From Lachnospiraceae bacterium (GTDB taxonomy: Bacteria; Bacillota; Clostridia; Lachnospirales; Lachnospiraceae): a stretch of DNA of 44,552 bases. Positions 8,587-16,537 of this stretch are shown here, piece after piece (positions within the stretch are counted from its first letter, which is position 1; each line of letters starts with the position of its first letter). Position numbers and translations under genes: made by a program. The notes under the pieces are model-generated. The model saw only the letters and a list, made by a program, of their open reading frames with translations, was not told the origin of the DNA and searched no databases. Location: the NCBI GenBank assembly GCA_004556655.1, contig SFGF01000055.1:1-44552 (forward strand), given 5' to 3'.

Positions 8587-11004
8587 ATGAATACATCATT
8601 ATCATGGATTAAAATGTTTGTTCCTGATCTGGATGTGACTGCACAGGAATATACAGATGCAATGACACTGTCTGGAACAAAGGTTGAAGGATTTGAAAAA
8701 CTGGATGCGGATCTGGAAAATATTGTAATCGGACAGATTGAGAAAATTGAAAGACATCCGGATGCGGATAAACTGATCATTTGCCAGGTAAATGTAGGAA
8801 ATGAAGTGATACAGATTGTTACAGGTGCACCGAATGTAAAAGAGGGAGATAAGGTTCCTGTTGTATTGCCGGGTGGCCGTGTAGCAGGCGGACATGACGG
8901 AAAGAAAACACCGGGTGGAATTAAGATCAAAGCCGGAAAGCTTCGTGGTGTGGAATCTTTCGGTATGATGTGCTCCATTGAGGAACTGGGATCTACAAGA
9001 GAAATGTATCCGGAAGCACCGGAATATGGTATCTATATTTTCCCGGAAGATGCAGTTGTGGGGGAGAGTGCCATCAAAGCATTGAATCTGGATGATGTAA
9101 TCTTTGAATATGAGATTACTTCAAACCGTGTGGACTGCTACAGTGTTCTTGGTATTGCAAGAGAAGCTGCTGCAACATTTGGTAAAAAATTTGTTCCTCC
9201 TGTTGTGAAAAAAACAGGTAATGAGGAAAAAGCAGAAGATTATATCAAAGTAACTGTGGAAGATACCGATCTGTGTCCCCGTTACTGCGCAAGAGTTGTG
9301 AAGAATGTTAAAATCGGACCTTCACCAAAATGGATGCAGAGATGTCTGGCAGCCAACGGAATCCGCCCAATCAATAATCTGGTTGATATCACAAACTATG
9401 TAATGGAAGAATACGGTCAGCCTATGCATGCGTATGATCTGGATACGATTGCAGATCATCAGATCGTAGTTCGCCGTGCATCTCACGATGAAAAATTTGT
9501 GACTCTGGATGGTCAGGAACGTACTATGGATGAAAATGTCCTGATGATCTGTGACGGTGAAAAAGCCGTAGGTATTGCCGGCATCATGGGCGGTGAAAAC
9601 TCCATGATCACAGATAAGGTACAGACAGTCCTTTTTGAGGCAGCCTGCTTTGATGGTCCGAATATTCGTCTTTCTTCCAAGAGAATCGGGCTTCGTACAG
9701 ATGCTTCCGGTAAATTTGAGAAAGGCCTTGATCCGAACAATGCACAGGCAGCCATTGACCGTGCATGCCAGCTGATGGAAGAACTTGGTGCCGGTGAAGT
9801 GGTAGGAGGCATGGTTGATGTCTATACAAAGAAGAAAGAGCCTGTAAGGGTAGCTTTTGAACCGGAAAAAATCAATGATCTGCTGGGAACGGATATTTCA
9901 AAAGAGCAGATGCTTCAATATCTGGAAAAGGTAGAACTGGCATACGACGCAGAAACAAATGAGATCGTTGCACCTACGTTCCGTCATGATATTTTCCGTA
10001 CAGCGGATATTGCGGAAGAAGTGGCAAGATTCTATGGTTATGATAATATTCCGACTACTCTTCCAAGCGGCGAAGCGACCACAGGAAAGCTGCCGTTTAA
10101 GATGAGAATCGAGGAAGTGGCAAGAGATGTTGCTGAATATTGTGGATTTTCACAGGGTTACTGCTATTCCTTTGAAAGTCCGAAGGTATATGACAAATTG
10201 CTGATCCCTGCAGATGATCCGCAGCGTCAGGCAATTGTCATTTCCAATCCGCTGGGCGAGGACTTCAGTATTATGCGAACGATTTCCCTGAATGGAATGC
10301 TGACCTCTCTGGCAACCAATTATAACCGAAGAAATAAAAATGTTCGTCTTTATGAACTGGGAAATATTTATCTTCCAAAAGCACTTCCCCTTACAGAGCT
10401 TCCAGAGGAGCGTATGATGTTTACTCTGGGAATGTACGGGGATGGAGATTTCTTTGATATGAAAGGTGTGATCGAGGAATTCTTTGATCAGGTTGGAATG
10501 CACAAGAAGACCGAATACAATCCGAAAGCAGGAAAACCGTTCCTTCATCCGGGACGTCAGGCACGGATCAGCTATGAAGGTGATGAGATTGGTTATCTGG
10601 GAGAAGTACATCCGGTTGTTGCAGATACTTACGGGATCGGAGCAAGGGCCTATGTGGCTGTCCTGGATATTCTCAAGGTTGTGGAACATGCTACATTTGA
10701 TCGTAAATACGAAGGAATTGCAAAATTCCCAGCAGTAAACAGAGATATCTCTATGGTAGTACCGAAATCTGTTCTTGTGGGCGAGATTGAACATATGATC
10801 GCGCAGAGAGGCGGAAAGATTCTGGAGCATTATGAATTGTTTGATATTTATGAAGGAAGCCAGATTCAGGAAGGCTATAAATCCGTAGCATATTCCATCA
10901 CATTCCGCTCCAAAGAGAAGACTCTGGAAGAGGCAGAAGTTACCAGCGCAATGAAGAAAATTCTCAATGGACTGGAAAGTATGGGTATTGAGCTGAGAAA
11001 GTAA
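8587..11004 (+). CDS. pheT: Phenylalanine--tRNA ligase beta subunit
   Basis: 805-residue tRNA-binding and editing subunit of phenylalanyl-tRNA synthetase. In order: an N-terminal segment; the OB-fold tRNA-binding domain at about residues 40-150 (HPDADKLIICQVNVG, GAPNVKEGDKVPV, ESFGMMCSIEELG); the B3/B4 domain that removes mischarged Tyr (about 205-390, NLVDITNYVMEEYGQPMHAYD); the B5 domain (about 400-475); the catalytic-like core; and the C-terminal anticodon-binding FDX-ACB domain (FPAVNRDISMVVP to the end). AGGAGG at 8572-8577 overlaps the pheS stop. It forms a complex with PheS. Confidence 0.97.
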   Translation: MNTSLSWIKMFVPDLDVTAQEYTDAMTLSGTKVEGFEKLDADLENIVIGQIEKIERHPDADKLIICQVNVGNEVIQIVTGAPNVKEGDKVPVVLPGGRVAGGHDGKKTPGGIKIKAGKLRGVESFGMMCSIEELGSTREMYPEAPEYGIYIFPEDAVVGESAIKALNLDDVIFEYEITSNRVDCYSVLGIAREAAATFGKKFVPPVVKKTGNEEKAEDYIKVTVEDTDLCPRYCARVVKNVKIGPSPKWMQRCLAANGIRPINNLVDITNYVMEEYGQPMHAYDLDTIADHQIVVRRASHDEKFVTLDGQERTMDENVLMICDGEKAVGIAGIMGGENSMITDKVQTVLFEAACFDGPNIRLSSKRIGLRTDASGKFEKGLDPNNAQAAIDRACQLMEELGAGEVVGGMVDVYTKKKEPVRVAFEPEKINDLLGTDISKEQMLQYLEKVELAYDAETNEIVAPTFRHDIFRTADIAEEVARFYGYDNIPTTLPSGEATTGKLPFKMRIEEVARDVAEYCGFSQGYCYSFESPKVYDKLLIPADDPQRQAIVISNPLGEDFSIMRTISLNGMLTSLATNYNRRNKNVRLYELGNIYLPKALPLTELPEERMMFTLGMYGDGDFFDMKGVIEEFFDQVGMHKKTEYNPKAGKPFLHPGRQARISYEGDEIGYLGEVHPVVADTYGIGARAYVAVLDILKVVEHATFDRKYEGIAKFPAVNRDISMVVPKSVLVGEIEHMIAQRGGKILEHYELFDIYEGSQIQEGYKSVAYSITFRSKEKTLEEAEVTSAMKKILNGLESMGIELRK

Positions 11005-11019
11005 TTGGAGATAATATCA

Positions 11020-11673
11020 ATGAAACTTTATATCATTCGTCATGGAGAGACTGTCTGGAATACGGAGGGACGTCTTCAGGGAAGAGCAGATATCGAATTA
11101 AATGAAAATGGAATCCGCCTTGCCCGGGTAACTGCCCGGGGAATGGCGGACATTCCCTTTGATCTGGCAATCACAAGTCCTCTGAAAAGAGCCCGTCAGA
11201 CTGCCGAACTGGTACTTGGGGAAAGAAAAGTTCCGATTCTTGAGGATGACAGACTGGAGGAAATTACTTTCGGAGAATGGGAAGGACTGTGTTGTCGAAA
11301 AGATAATTATCAGATACCTTCTGCGGATTTTCAGGATTTCTTTATGGATCCTTTGCATTATCAGCCGCCGGTTGGAGGTGAGACGATTCGTCAGGTTCTG
11401 GATCGTACCGGAGAATTCTATCAGGAACTGATTCACAATCAGGAGTATCAATGTAAGACAATACTAATTGCCGCACACGGCTGCTCCTGCAGAGCACTCA
11501 TGAATCAGGTTTACGAGAATAAAGAGGATTTCTGGAGAGGTCATGTACCGCCCAATTGTGGAGTAAGTATTGTGGAAGTGAAAGACGGAAAGAGTACTCT
11601 GATTGCAGAGGATAAAATTTACTACGATCCGAATGAACTGGTGGATTTTTACGGCGTAGAGTCCCGTGAGTGA
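11020..11673 (+). CDS. Histidine phosphatase family protein (phosphoglycerate mutase-like)
   Basis: 217-residue protein of the branch-1 histidine phosphatase superfamily. The N-terminal LYIIRHGETVWN places the catalytic His at residue 8, and the second His is in AAHGCSCRAL. TSPLKRARQTAE is the usual Arg-containing substrate pocket. Such proteins dephosphorylate sugar phosphates, nucleotides or cofactor precursors, and the substrate cannot be told here. An in-frame TTG at 11005 abuts the pheT stop, but GGAG at 11007-11010 lies 9 bases before ATG 11020, so the ATG was chosen. It is probably transcribed with pheST and ends at a strong terminator. Confidence 0.9.
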   Translation: MKLYIIRHGETVWNTEGRLQGRADIELNENGIRLARVTARGMADIPFDLAITSPLKRARQTAELVLGERKVPILEDDRLEEITFGEWEGLCCRKDNYQIPSADFQDFFMDPLHYQPPVGGETIRQVLDRTGEFYQELIHNQEYQCKTILIAAHGCSCRALMNQVYENKEDFWRGHVPPNCGVSIVEVKDGKSTLIAEDKIYYDPNELVDFYGVESRE

Positions 11674-11694
11674 AATATTTCTTTAGAAAAAAGC

Positions 11695-11741
11695 AAAACT
11701 CTCAGGAGCAACAAATATTGGTATGCTTCTGAGAGTTTTTT
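11695..11741. terminator. Bidirectional terminator
   Basis: AAAACTCTCAGGAGCA (11695-11710) pairs with TGCTTCTGAGAGTTTT (11724-11739), flanked by A and T runs. It can serve the phosphatase gene (+) and the TraX-family gene (-). Confidence 0.8.
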
Positions 11742-11745
11742 CTCT

Positions 11746-12471
11746 TTACATCAGGAAATGAAGAATTGCTGCATAAATCAAAAGATGCAGAGGATAGAAT
11801 GCGTAAAAAAAGTATTTTAGGGATAATCCCCTTTTTCCGTTATAAAGATTAATCGGAAGGAAAGCCAGGCATGCAGGTGCTTCCCATAAAAGACTGATGC
11901 ATCCGGCAATTGTGCGAAGCTTTCGGTCATATCGAAATATATATAGGATTACGATCAGAAGAATTCCTTTATAGTCATAATCAGTTTTTAAAAACCATGC
12001 CAGAAATCCGCCAACTAATATAGCTGTCAACTGTAACGGGATTTGGAATTTCGACTTTCTGACAGTATCCATGGTCCAGATGACAAGAAGTCCGATCAGC
12101 AAGGTAAAAAATACATTTTGGTATCCCCAGTCAACGGGAGAGTTAAATAAAGCAAGATCAAAAGGCAGTTCCGATATAAGGGCAAAAAGAAACAGCCGCA
12201 AGGCATATTTTTTTCTGTTGGATGTATGCATAAATCCTTCTACCAGTAAAAAACAGAAAATAGGGAATGCGATGCGTCCGATGAAACGCATGACTTTATA
12301 AATTATGTACCAAGTCCATGCGTCGGTACCTCTGGACAGAGGAACCGCAGGGAGAAGGATACCATAATAAATGATACTTGCTGCAAAATGATCGATCGCC
12401 ATGGCGCAGATAGCGATTAGTTTCAATGTACTGCCTGAAAGACAACGAAATTTATATTGTGTGCAGGTCAT
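11746..12471 (-). CDS. TraX-family integral membrane protein
   Basis: 241-residue membrane protein with about seven or eight hydrophobic segments. It resembles the TraX family: SGSTLKLIAICAMAIDHFAA at the N-terminus, MRFIGRIAFPIFCFLLVEGF, and FYAFYPLHLLIYA at the C-terminus. Plasmid F TraX N-acetylates pilin, but chromosomal Firmicutes members are of unknown function and are better regarded as membrane acyltransferase-like proteins. A GGGAGG site (12476-12481, minus strand) precedes the ATG. It has its own promoter about 100 bases upstream. No conjugation genes are present, so a pilus role is not supported. Confidence 0.85.
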   Translation of the reverse strand: MTCTQYKFRCLSGSTLKLIAICAMAIDHFAASIIYYGILLPAVPLSRGTDAWTWYIIYKVMRFIGRIAFPIFCFLLVEGFMHTSNRKKYALRLFLFALISELPFDLALFNSPVDWGYQNVFFTLLIGLLVIWTMDTVRKSKFQIPLQLTAILVGGFLAWFLKTDYDYKGILLIVILYIFRYDRKLRTIAGCISLLWEAPACLAFLPINLYNGKRGLSLKYFFYAFYPLHLLIYAAILHFLM

Positions 12472-12504
12472 AATGCCTCCCTCTGTTTTATGTTAATGTT
12501 TTTG

Positions 12505-12551
12505 CGGTCCCCAAGGCCAGTCACAGACAGGCAAGCATGCCGCGGCTGACC
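12505..12551 (-). other. Stem-loop in the leader of the TraX-family gene
   Basis: On the minus strand GGTCAG pairs with CTGGCC, and inside the loop GGCA-TGCTT-GCC forms a second short stem. It lies between the promoter (12572-12600) and the start codon. No known riboswitch is recognised, so a regulatory role is only possible. Confidence 0.35.
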
Positions 12552-12571
12552 TTTTGTCCCTTGTCTCATAT

Positions 12572-12600
12572 ATATTATTTTTTTGAGACTAATTTGTCAA
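12572..12600 (-). promoter_or_regulatory. Promoter of the TraX-family gene
   Basis: On the minus strand TTGACA (12600-12595), 17-base spacer, TAATAT (12577-12572). The -35 overlaps a 13-base inverted repeat TTGTCAATGACAA, a possible operator. Confidence 0.65.
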
Positions 12601-12707
12601 TGACAATGTTTTATTTCTGATTTTATTTAAGGATGTCCAGTTTTTTCTTTCAGAAATGAGCAACATGAAGTATAATAGTTTATATGACAGACAGGAGGTA
12701 TGTTGAG

Positions 12708-12995
12708 ATGATTATCGTATATGCAAAATGTGTAGTAAGTGGTCAGAACCGGGAACGTTTTCTTGAGCTGGCCGGTAAACTGGTGGAAGAGACAAGAAAA
12801 GAACCGGGAAATGTAGGTTATCAATTGATGCAGAGCCGTGAGTTTCCCAATATTTATGCGTTCATGGAGCAATGGCCCAGCCAGGAAGCGCTTGATATTC
12901 ATATGGCGTCTGAACATTTTAAAAAGTTGATAAAAGAAATCTCACAAATTGTTGAAGGGTCTCTGGAAATAACTACCCATCAGATTATTATTTAA
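12708..12995 (+). CDS. ABM-domain protein (putative quinol monooxygenase family)
   Basis: 95-residue single-domain protein with the dimeric alpha/beta-barrel (antibiotic biosynthesis monooxygenase) pattern: an initial beta strand IIVYAKCVV, a helix (RFLELAGKLVEETRKEPGNVGYQLMQS), the typical YAFMEQWPSQEALDIHMASEHFK and a final strand. E. coli YgiN of this family oxidises menadiol, but the substrate of this member is unknown and no catalytic residue can be assigned. AGGAGG (12693-12698) is 9 bases before ATG 12708, so the in-frame ATG at 12684, which precedes that site, was rejected. A TATAAT at 12671-12676 is its likely -10, with a poor -35. Confidence 0.85.
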   Translation: MIIVYAKCVVSGQNRERFLELAGKLVEETRKEPGNVGYQLMQSREFPNIYAFMEQWPSQEALDIHMASEHFKKLIKEISQIVEGSLEITTHQIII

Positions 12996-13031
12996 AAAGT
13001 TGGAAAAATGGACAATTTTTTCTGGACTAAT

Positions 13032-13060
13032 TTGTGAGTTTATGCGAAAATAGATATAGT
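13032..13060 (+). promoter_or_regulatory. Promoter of the IscU-like/GGGtGRT pair
   Basis: TTGTGA (13032-13037), 17-base spacer, TATAGT (13055-13060). GACTAATTTGT at 13025-13035 recurs at 12587-12597 over the TraX promoter. Confidence 0.6.
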
Positions 13061-13137
13061 ATGTAGGCGTACTTTGTATGTCTGCATGAGATACATAATC
13101 TCATATAAAGTATTTCAAGTTTGAAAGGAGTCTTAAC

Positions 13138-13830
13138 ATGATTTATTCACATGAAGTAGAAATGATGTGTCCGGTAGCTCAGGGTGCAAATCACGGACCA
13201 GCTCCAATTCCGGAAGAAGCAAAATGGGTAAAAGCAAAAGAAGTAAAAGATATTTCTGGTTTTACACACGGTATTGGCTGGTGTGCTCCGCAGCAGGGCG
13301 CCTGCAAATTAACTCTGAATGTAAAAGAGGGTGTTATCCAGGAGGCTCTTGTTGAGACAATCGGATGTTCCGGAATGACTCATTCCGCAGCTATGGCATC
13401 TGAAATCCTTCCGGGAAAAACGATTCTGGAAGCGCTGAATACAGACCTTGTATGTGACGCAATCAATACTGCTATGAGAGAACTGTTTCTTCAGATCGTT
13501 TACGGCAGAAGCCAGAGTGCATTCTCCGAAGATGGACTTGCTATCGGTGCTGGTCTGGAAGACCTTGGAAAAGGACTTCGTTCTCAGGTTGGTACTATGT
13601 ATGGTACACTGGCAAAAGGACCTCGTTATCTGGAAATGGCAGAAGGATATGTAACAGGTATTGCACTGGATGAGAACAATGAGATCATCGGATATCAGTT
13701 CGTAAGCCTTGGAAAGATGACTGATTTCATCAAAAAAGGTGATGATCCTACAACTGCATGGGAAAAAGCAAAAGGACAGTATGGTCGTGTAGCAGATGCA
13801 GTTAAAATCATCGACCCGCGTAAAGAATAA
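13138..13830 (+). CDS. IscU/NifU-N-like iron-sulfur scaffold-related protein
   Basis: 230-residue protein. Residues 45-105 resemble the IscU/NifU N-terminal scaffold: CKLTLNVKEGVIQEALVETIGCSGMTHSAAMASEILPGKTILEAL parallels IscU's strand, GC motif and helix. Cysteines at 49, 56, 77 and 106 could bind a cluster, but their spacing differs from canonical IscU. The half after about residue 115 has no IscU counterpart I recognise. Its role is therefore unknown; Fe-S or metal handling is an inference. AAAGGAG lies just before the start, codon use looks strongly biased, and the promoter is good, all suggesting high expression. It is followed after 52 bases by the GGGtGRT gene. The pair appears to be a conserved two-gene unit in gut Clostridia (from memory). 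Confidence 0.75.
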   Translation: MIYSHEVEMMCPVAQGANHGPAPIPEEAKWVKAKEVKDISGFTHGIGWCAPQQGACKLTLNVKEGVIQEALVETIGCSGMTHSAAMASEILPGKTILEALNTDLVCDAINTAMRELFLQIVYGRSQSAFSEDGLAIGAGLEDLGKGLRSQVGTMYGTLAKGPRYLEMAEGYVTGIALDENNEIIGYQFVSLGKMTDFIKKGDDPTTAWEKAKGQYGRVADAVKIIDPRKE

Positions 13831-13855
13831 TCAGTACAGGTATGTTTCTGATTAT
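13827..13855 (+). other. Intercistronic stem-loop
   Basis: ATAATCAG (13827-13834) pairs perfectly with CTGATTAT (13848-13855), overlapping the stop codon of the upstream gene. There is no U-tract, so it may stabilise or process the transcript rather than end it. Confidence 0.4.
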
Positions 13856-13882
13856 CGTAAATATATTAGGAGGATGAAATAA

Positions 13883-14893
13883 ATGGCTTTATTTGAATCA
13901 TATGAAAGAAGAATTGATAAAATCAATGCAGTATTGAACAGCTATGGCATCGCTTCTATCGAAGAAGCAGAAAAAATCACAAAAGATGCCGGACTGGATG
14001 TGTACAATCAGATCAAAGGTATTCAGCCAATCTGTTTTGAAAATGCTTGCTGGGCATACATCGTAGGAGCAGCAATCGCAATTAAAAAGGGCTGCAGAAC
14101 AGCAGCTGATGCAGCAGCAGCAATCGGTGAAGGTCTTCAGGCTTTCTGTATCCCGGGTTCTGTAGCAGATCAGCGTAAAGTAGGTCTGGGACATGGTAAC
14201 CTTGGAAAGATGCTTCTGGAAGAAGATACAGATTGTTTTGCATTCCTGGCTGGTCATGAATCTTTTGCAGCAGCAGAAGGTGCAATCGGTATCGCTGAGA
14301 AAGCAAACAAAGTTCGTAAAAAACCACTGCGTGTTATCCTGAACGGTCTTGGAAAAGATGCTGCAAAGATCATTTCCAGAATTAACGGATTCACCTATGT
14401 TCAGACAGAATATGATTATTTCACAGGCGAACTGAAAGAAGTTCAGAGAATCGCTTACTCTGACGGACTTCGTTCCAAAGTTAACTGCTATGGTGCAAAT
14501 GATGTTCGTGAAGGTGTTGCTATCATGCATAAAGAAGGTGTAGATGTTTCCATTACCGGTAACTCCACCAACCCGACACGTTTCCAGCATCCGGTTGCAG
14601 GTACATACAAGAAAGAATGTATCGAAATGGGTAAGAAATACTTCTCCGTAGCTTCCGGTGGTGGTACAGGACGTACTCTGCATCCGGATAACATGGCAGC
14701 AGGTCCTGCTTCCTATGGTATGACAGATACTCTGGGACGTATGCATTCTGATGCACAGTTTGCAGGTTCCTCTTCCGTACCGGCTCACGTTGAAATGATG
14801 GGTCTGATCGGCGCAGGTAACAACCCGATGGTTGGTATGACTGTTGCAGTTGCAGTTTCCGTAGAAGAAGCAGCTAAAGCTGGTAAGTTCTAG
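13883..14893 (+). CDS. GGGtGRT protein (uncharacterised family)
   Basis: 336-residue soluble protein carrying the family-naming motif in YFSVASGGGTGRTLHPDNMA (about residues 252-271). Other glycine-rich segments are GLGHGNLGKML, FLAGHESFAAAEGAIG and GLIGAGNNPMVGMTVAVAVS, which suggests nucleotide or cofactor binding, but no enzyme family was recognised. It follows the IscU-like gene behind AGGAGGATG (13871-13879), with strongly biased codons, and is probably abundant. No membrane segment or signal peptide. The two-gene context suggests the proteins work together, perhaps with the upstream one supplying a metal cluster. That is inference only. Confidence 0.8.
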   Translation: MALFESYERRIDKINAVLNSYGIASIEEAEKITKDAGLDVYNQIKGIQPICFENACWAYIVGAAIAIKKGCRTAADAAAAIGEGLQAFCIPGSVADQRKVGLGHGNLGKMLLEEDTDCFAFLAGHESFAAAEGAIGIAEKANKVRKKPLRVILNGLGKDAAKIISRINGFTYVQTEYDYFTGELKEVQRIAYSDGLRSKVNCYGANDVREGVAIMHKEGVDVSITGNSTNPTRFQHPVAGTYKKECIEMGKKYFSVASGGGTGRTLHPDNMAAGPASYGMTDTLGRMHSDAQFAGSSSVPAHVEMMGLIGAGNNPMVGMTVAVAVSVEEAAKAGKF

Positions 14894-15036
14894 GAATATA
14901 GGAAAATCAAGGGTTTAAACAGTTATTAGGAAGTGTTAAAATTCATAATAACTCAGTTATGTTAACACAATTTGCACACTGTTTTAACACCACCGTTTGC
15001 ACACAATTTTGGGGTTCTCGTTAAGTCGGGAACCCC

Positions 15037-15192
15037 TTATTTCAGTTTTTCGATGTCATTTCTTAACCATTCAATATCTCTGTCAGTATATGTTGCTTCG
15101 GTGATATCCTTATGCGCAGTCGGAAGCATATCATATTTGTCATATAATGTTGAACAATGTCTGGCGGTTAAAATGCCCGGTAATTGAATGAA
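15037..15192 (-). pseudogene. C-terminal remnant, probably of a tyrosine recombinase
   Basis: On the minus strand a reading frame of about 51 codons ends at TAA (15039-15037) with no start codon or ribosome binding site. It contains LTARHCSTLYDKYD, then AHKDITEATYTDRDIEW and a charged helix to the stop. I read RHCSTLY and AHKDI..ATYTD as worn versions of the integrase RH..T.LY and GHxxI..T.YTH blocks, with the middle deleted. A MerR-type DNA-binding fragment is an alternative reading. Either way it is a broken minus-strand gene end beside direct repeats. Confidence 0.4.
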
Positions 15193-15213
15193 CGAAAGTA
15201 TGGGTGATATAAT
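15184..15213 (+). promoter_or_regulatory. Promoter of the DUF2971 gene
   Basis: TTGAAT (15184-15189), 18-base spacer, TATAAT (15208-15213) with TG upstream (extended -10). Confidence 0.6.
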
Positions 15214-15252
15214 TTTATTAACTTATCATTATTTTTTATGGGGTGAGATAAA

Positions 15253-16044
15253 ATGTTATATCATTATACGAGCATTGAAACATTGGCAATGATATTAGGC
15301 GGAAAAAAAATCAGCTTTAATAATTTACTAAATGTAGATGATCCTGATGAGATAGAAACAGCAGATTTGAGCAATTGGGGAAGGCATTGTTTTGTGAGTT
15401 GCTGGACGAAAAGTGCTGATGATGTTCTGTCAATGTGGAATATGTATACTCCGGATATACATGGGGTAAGAATTGGAATGCGGGAACTGCCATTTAAACT
15501 TTATTTATACGAAAAAGGTACATATGAATTTACAGCAAATACAATTACATGCATAAATATGGGAAAATTGTATAAGGAAAGAAAAGCAGTGATTGTTCCT
15601 GATAATCCGCAATTAATCGATGTCGAATATACAGATGATGAAGATAAGCTTAATCCTCATATAAAGATTGCAACAAATAAAAATGGGACTGTTAATATAT
15701 CTGTTACTTTTAAGCCTATTGGAAAATATAAAAAAACATGTTGGGCATATCAGCAGGAGAGTAGATACAAAATTATGGCACTTCCGTATCCTGTCAAAGA
15801 ACTGCATAAATTAAAAAGTCCTGAAGAATATAAAAAAATAATAGATGTAATCTCTGATGGATCTATAGAACAGGCATATGATGAATTTTTTCTGGAGTTA
15901 GCGGATGATGCATTTCAAAATATGGAAATTTTATTGGGGCCAAAAACTTCAAAAACGGAAGAAATTATTGTTCAGGCGTTGGTAGATAAGTATTGTCCGG
16001 ACGACAATGTTGTAATCAGGAAGAGCAGGATAAACTTAATATAA
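15253..16044 (+). CDS. DUF2971 family protein
   Basis: 263-residue protein of the DUF2971 family. The N-terminal MLYHYTSIETLAMIL and the following FNNLLNVDDPDE, FVSCWTKSADDVLSMWNMYT and GVRIGM are the family's usual blocks. Function is unknown; members occur in accessory regions and next to mobile DNA. It is visibly more A/T-rich and uses more ATA codons than the neighbouring housekeeping genes, which suggests horizontal arrival. GGGGTGAG (15240-15247) is 5 bases before the start. A 48-codon ORF starts 2 bases after the stop codon. Confidence 0.85.
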   Translation: MLYHYTSIETLAMILGGKKISFNNLLNVDDPDEIETADLSNWGRHCFVSCWTKSADDVLSMWNMYTPDIHGVRIGMRELPFKLYLYEKGTYEFTANTITCINMGKLYKERKAVIVPDNPQLIDVEYTDDEDKLNPHIKIATNKNGTVNISVTFKPIGKYKKTCWAYQQESRYKIMALPYPVKELHKLKSPEEYKKIIDVISDGSIEQAYDEFFLELADDAFQNMEILLGPKTSKTEEIIVQALVDKYCPDDNVVIRKSRINLI

Positions 16045-16045
16045 T

Positions 16046-16192
16046 ATGTATCATCTTTGCTGGAGAGAACTTGAGAAGGATGAGGATGGTTATGTCACAG
16101 TCCCGGAAAATTATCGTATGGTATATTCTGTGGTAAATCAGGATGAATCTGGCCATTATGGAAATTATAAAGATCTGGCAGAAAAACTTTAG
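16046..16192 (+). CDS. Small hypothetical protein, 48 aa
   Basis: ATG at 16046 directly follows the DUF2971 stop (TAATATG), so translation may be coupled. The product MYHLCWRELEKDEDGYVTVP... is 48 residues, acidic, with several Tyr and no membrane segment. The stop codon touches the terminator stem, so gene and terminator fit together exactly. No independent ribosome binding site was seen. Not recognised; it may be a partner of the DUF2971 protein or a leftover gene fragment. Confidence 0.5.
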   Translation: MYHLCWRELEKDEDGYVTVPENYRMVYSVVNQDESGHYGNYKDLAEKL

Positions 16193-16226
16193 GGTGTCTC
16201 AGTTGCTGAGACACCCTTGTTTCCTT
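16192..16226. terminator. Terminator after the DUF2971 unit
   Basis: Perfect 10-bp stem GGGTGTCTCA (16192-16201) with TGAGACACCC (16207-16216), loop GTTGC, then TTGTTTCCTT. On the minus strand the same hairpin is followed by TAAAGTTTTT, so it may also end the minus-strand genes. Confidence 0.75.
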
Positions 16227-16250
16227 GATATACTCTTATTTTAAATCAAA

Positions 16251-16454
16251 TTAATAACGATCGCGTCTGTCGTCTCTGCGGTCGTCGCGTCTGTCATCTC
16301 TGCGGTCGTCGCGTCTGTCATCTCTGCGGTCATCGCGTCTGTCATCTCTGCGGTCATCACGCCTGTCATCTCTGCGATTTCGGTCACATGCACAATGGCA
16401 GGGTGGGCAGGGAGGACAGATGCGTCTGCGGAGATTTTCAAAATCATCAGGCAT
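16251..16454 (-). CDS. DDRR-repeat microprotein with Cys-rich head
   Basis: 67-residue protein. The head MPDDFENLRRRI is followed by a CPPCPPCHCAC cluster (five Cys, one His: a plausible metal site). Then comes a run of about ten DDRR tetrads up to the C-terminus. Alternating pairs of opposite charge would favour a salt-bridged helix or a polyampholyte that binds nucleic acid or partners. I do not recognise a family. AAAAAGGAG 8 bases upstream of ATG 16454 (minus strand) selects this frame; two other frames over the repeat are open only because of the repeat. It lies downstream of two small minus-strand genes and may share their transcript. Confidence 0.65.
   Translation of the reverse strand: MPDDFENLRRRICPPCPPCHCACDRNRRDDRRDDRRDDRRDDRRDDRRDDRRDDRRDDRRDDRRDRY
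16263..16382. repeat. 24-bp tandem repeat inside the DDRR gene
   Basis: Four near-identical 24-base units (16263-16286, 16287-16310, 16311-16334, 16335-16358), of form GCGTCTGTCATCTCTGCGGT plus a GTC/ATC variant, and one degenerate unit (16359-16382). Each encodes two DDRR tetrads on the minus strand. Copy number probably varies between strains. Confidence 0.9.
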
Positions 16455-16537
16455 AACAAAACTCCTTTTTGTATAGGATATGCAGAAGTCAATCTGACTG
16501 TTAATCTTGAATTTTTAGACAGAAAAACACATACAAT

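Larger units (their letters stand above)
14894..15252. other. Intergenic junction with repeats and a gene remnant
   Basis: About 360 bases without an intact gene. It holds two direct copies of TTTGCACAC (14971-14979 and 14996-15004, 25 bases apart), several AACAC words, a GGGGTTC/GAACCCC hairpin (15011-15017 with 15030-15036), the minus-strand coding remnant described separately, and the promoter of the next gene. The pattern is that of an old integration or deletion scar. Confidence 0.5.

Noticed and set aside
11746..12471. Conjugation function from the TraX family name
   Set aside because: No pilus, relaxase or type IV secretion genes nearby; chromosomal TraX-like proteins are common in Clostridia.
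16263..16382. Possible CRISPR array
   Set aside because: Units are contiguous 24-base repeats without unique spacers and lie in a coding frame; no cas genes.
16241..16492. Alternative minus-strand frame over the tandem repeat (MTDATTAE-type translation)
   Set aside because: Open only because the 24-base repeat is free of stops in several frames. The AAAAAGGAG site fits the DDRR frame starting at 16454.
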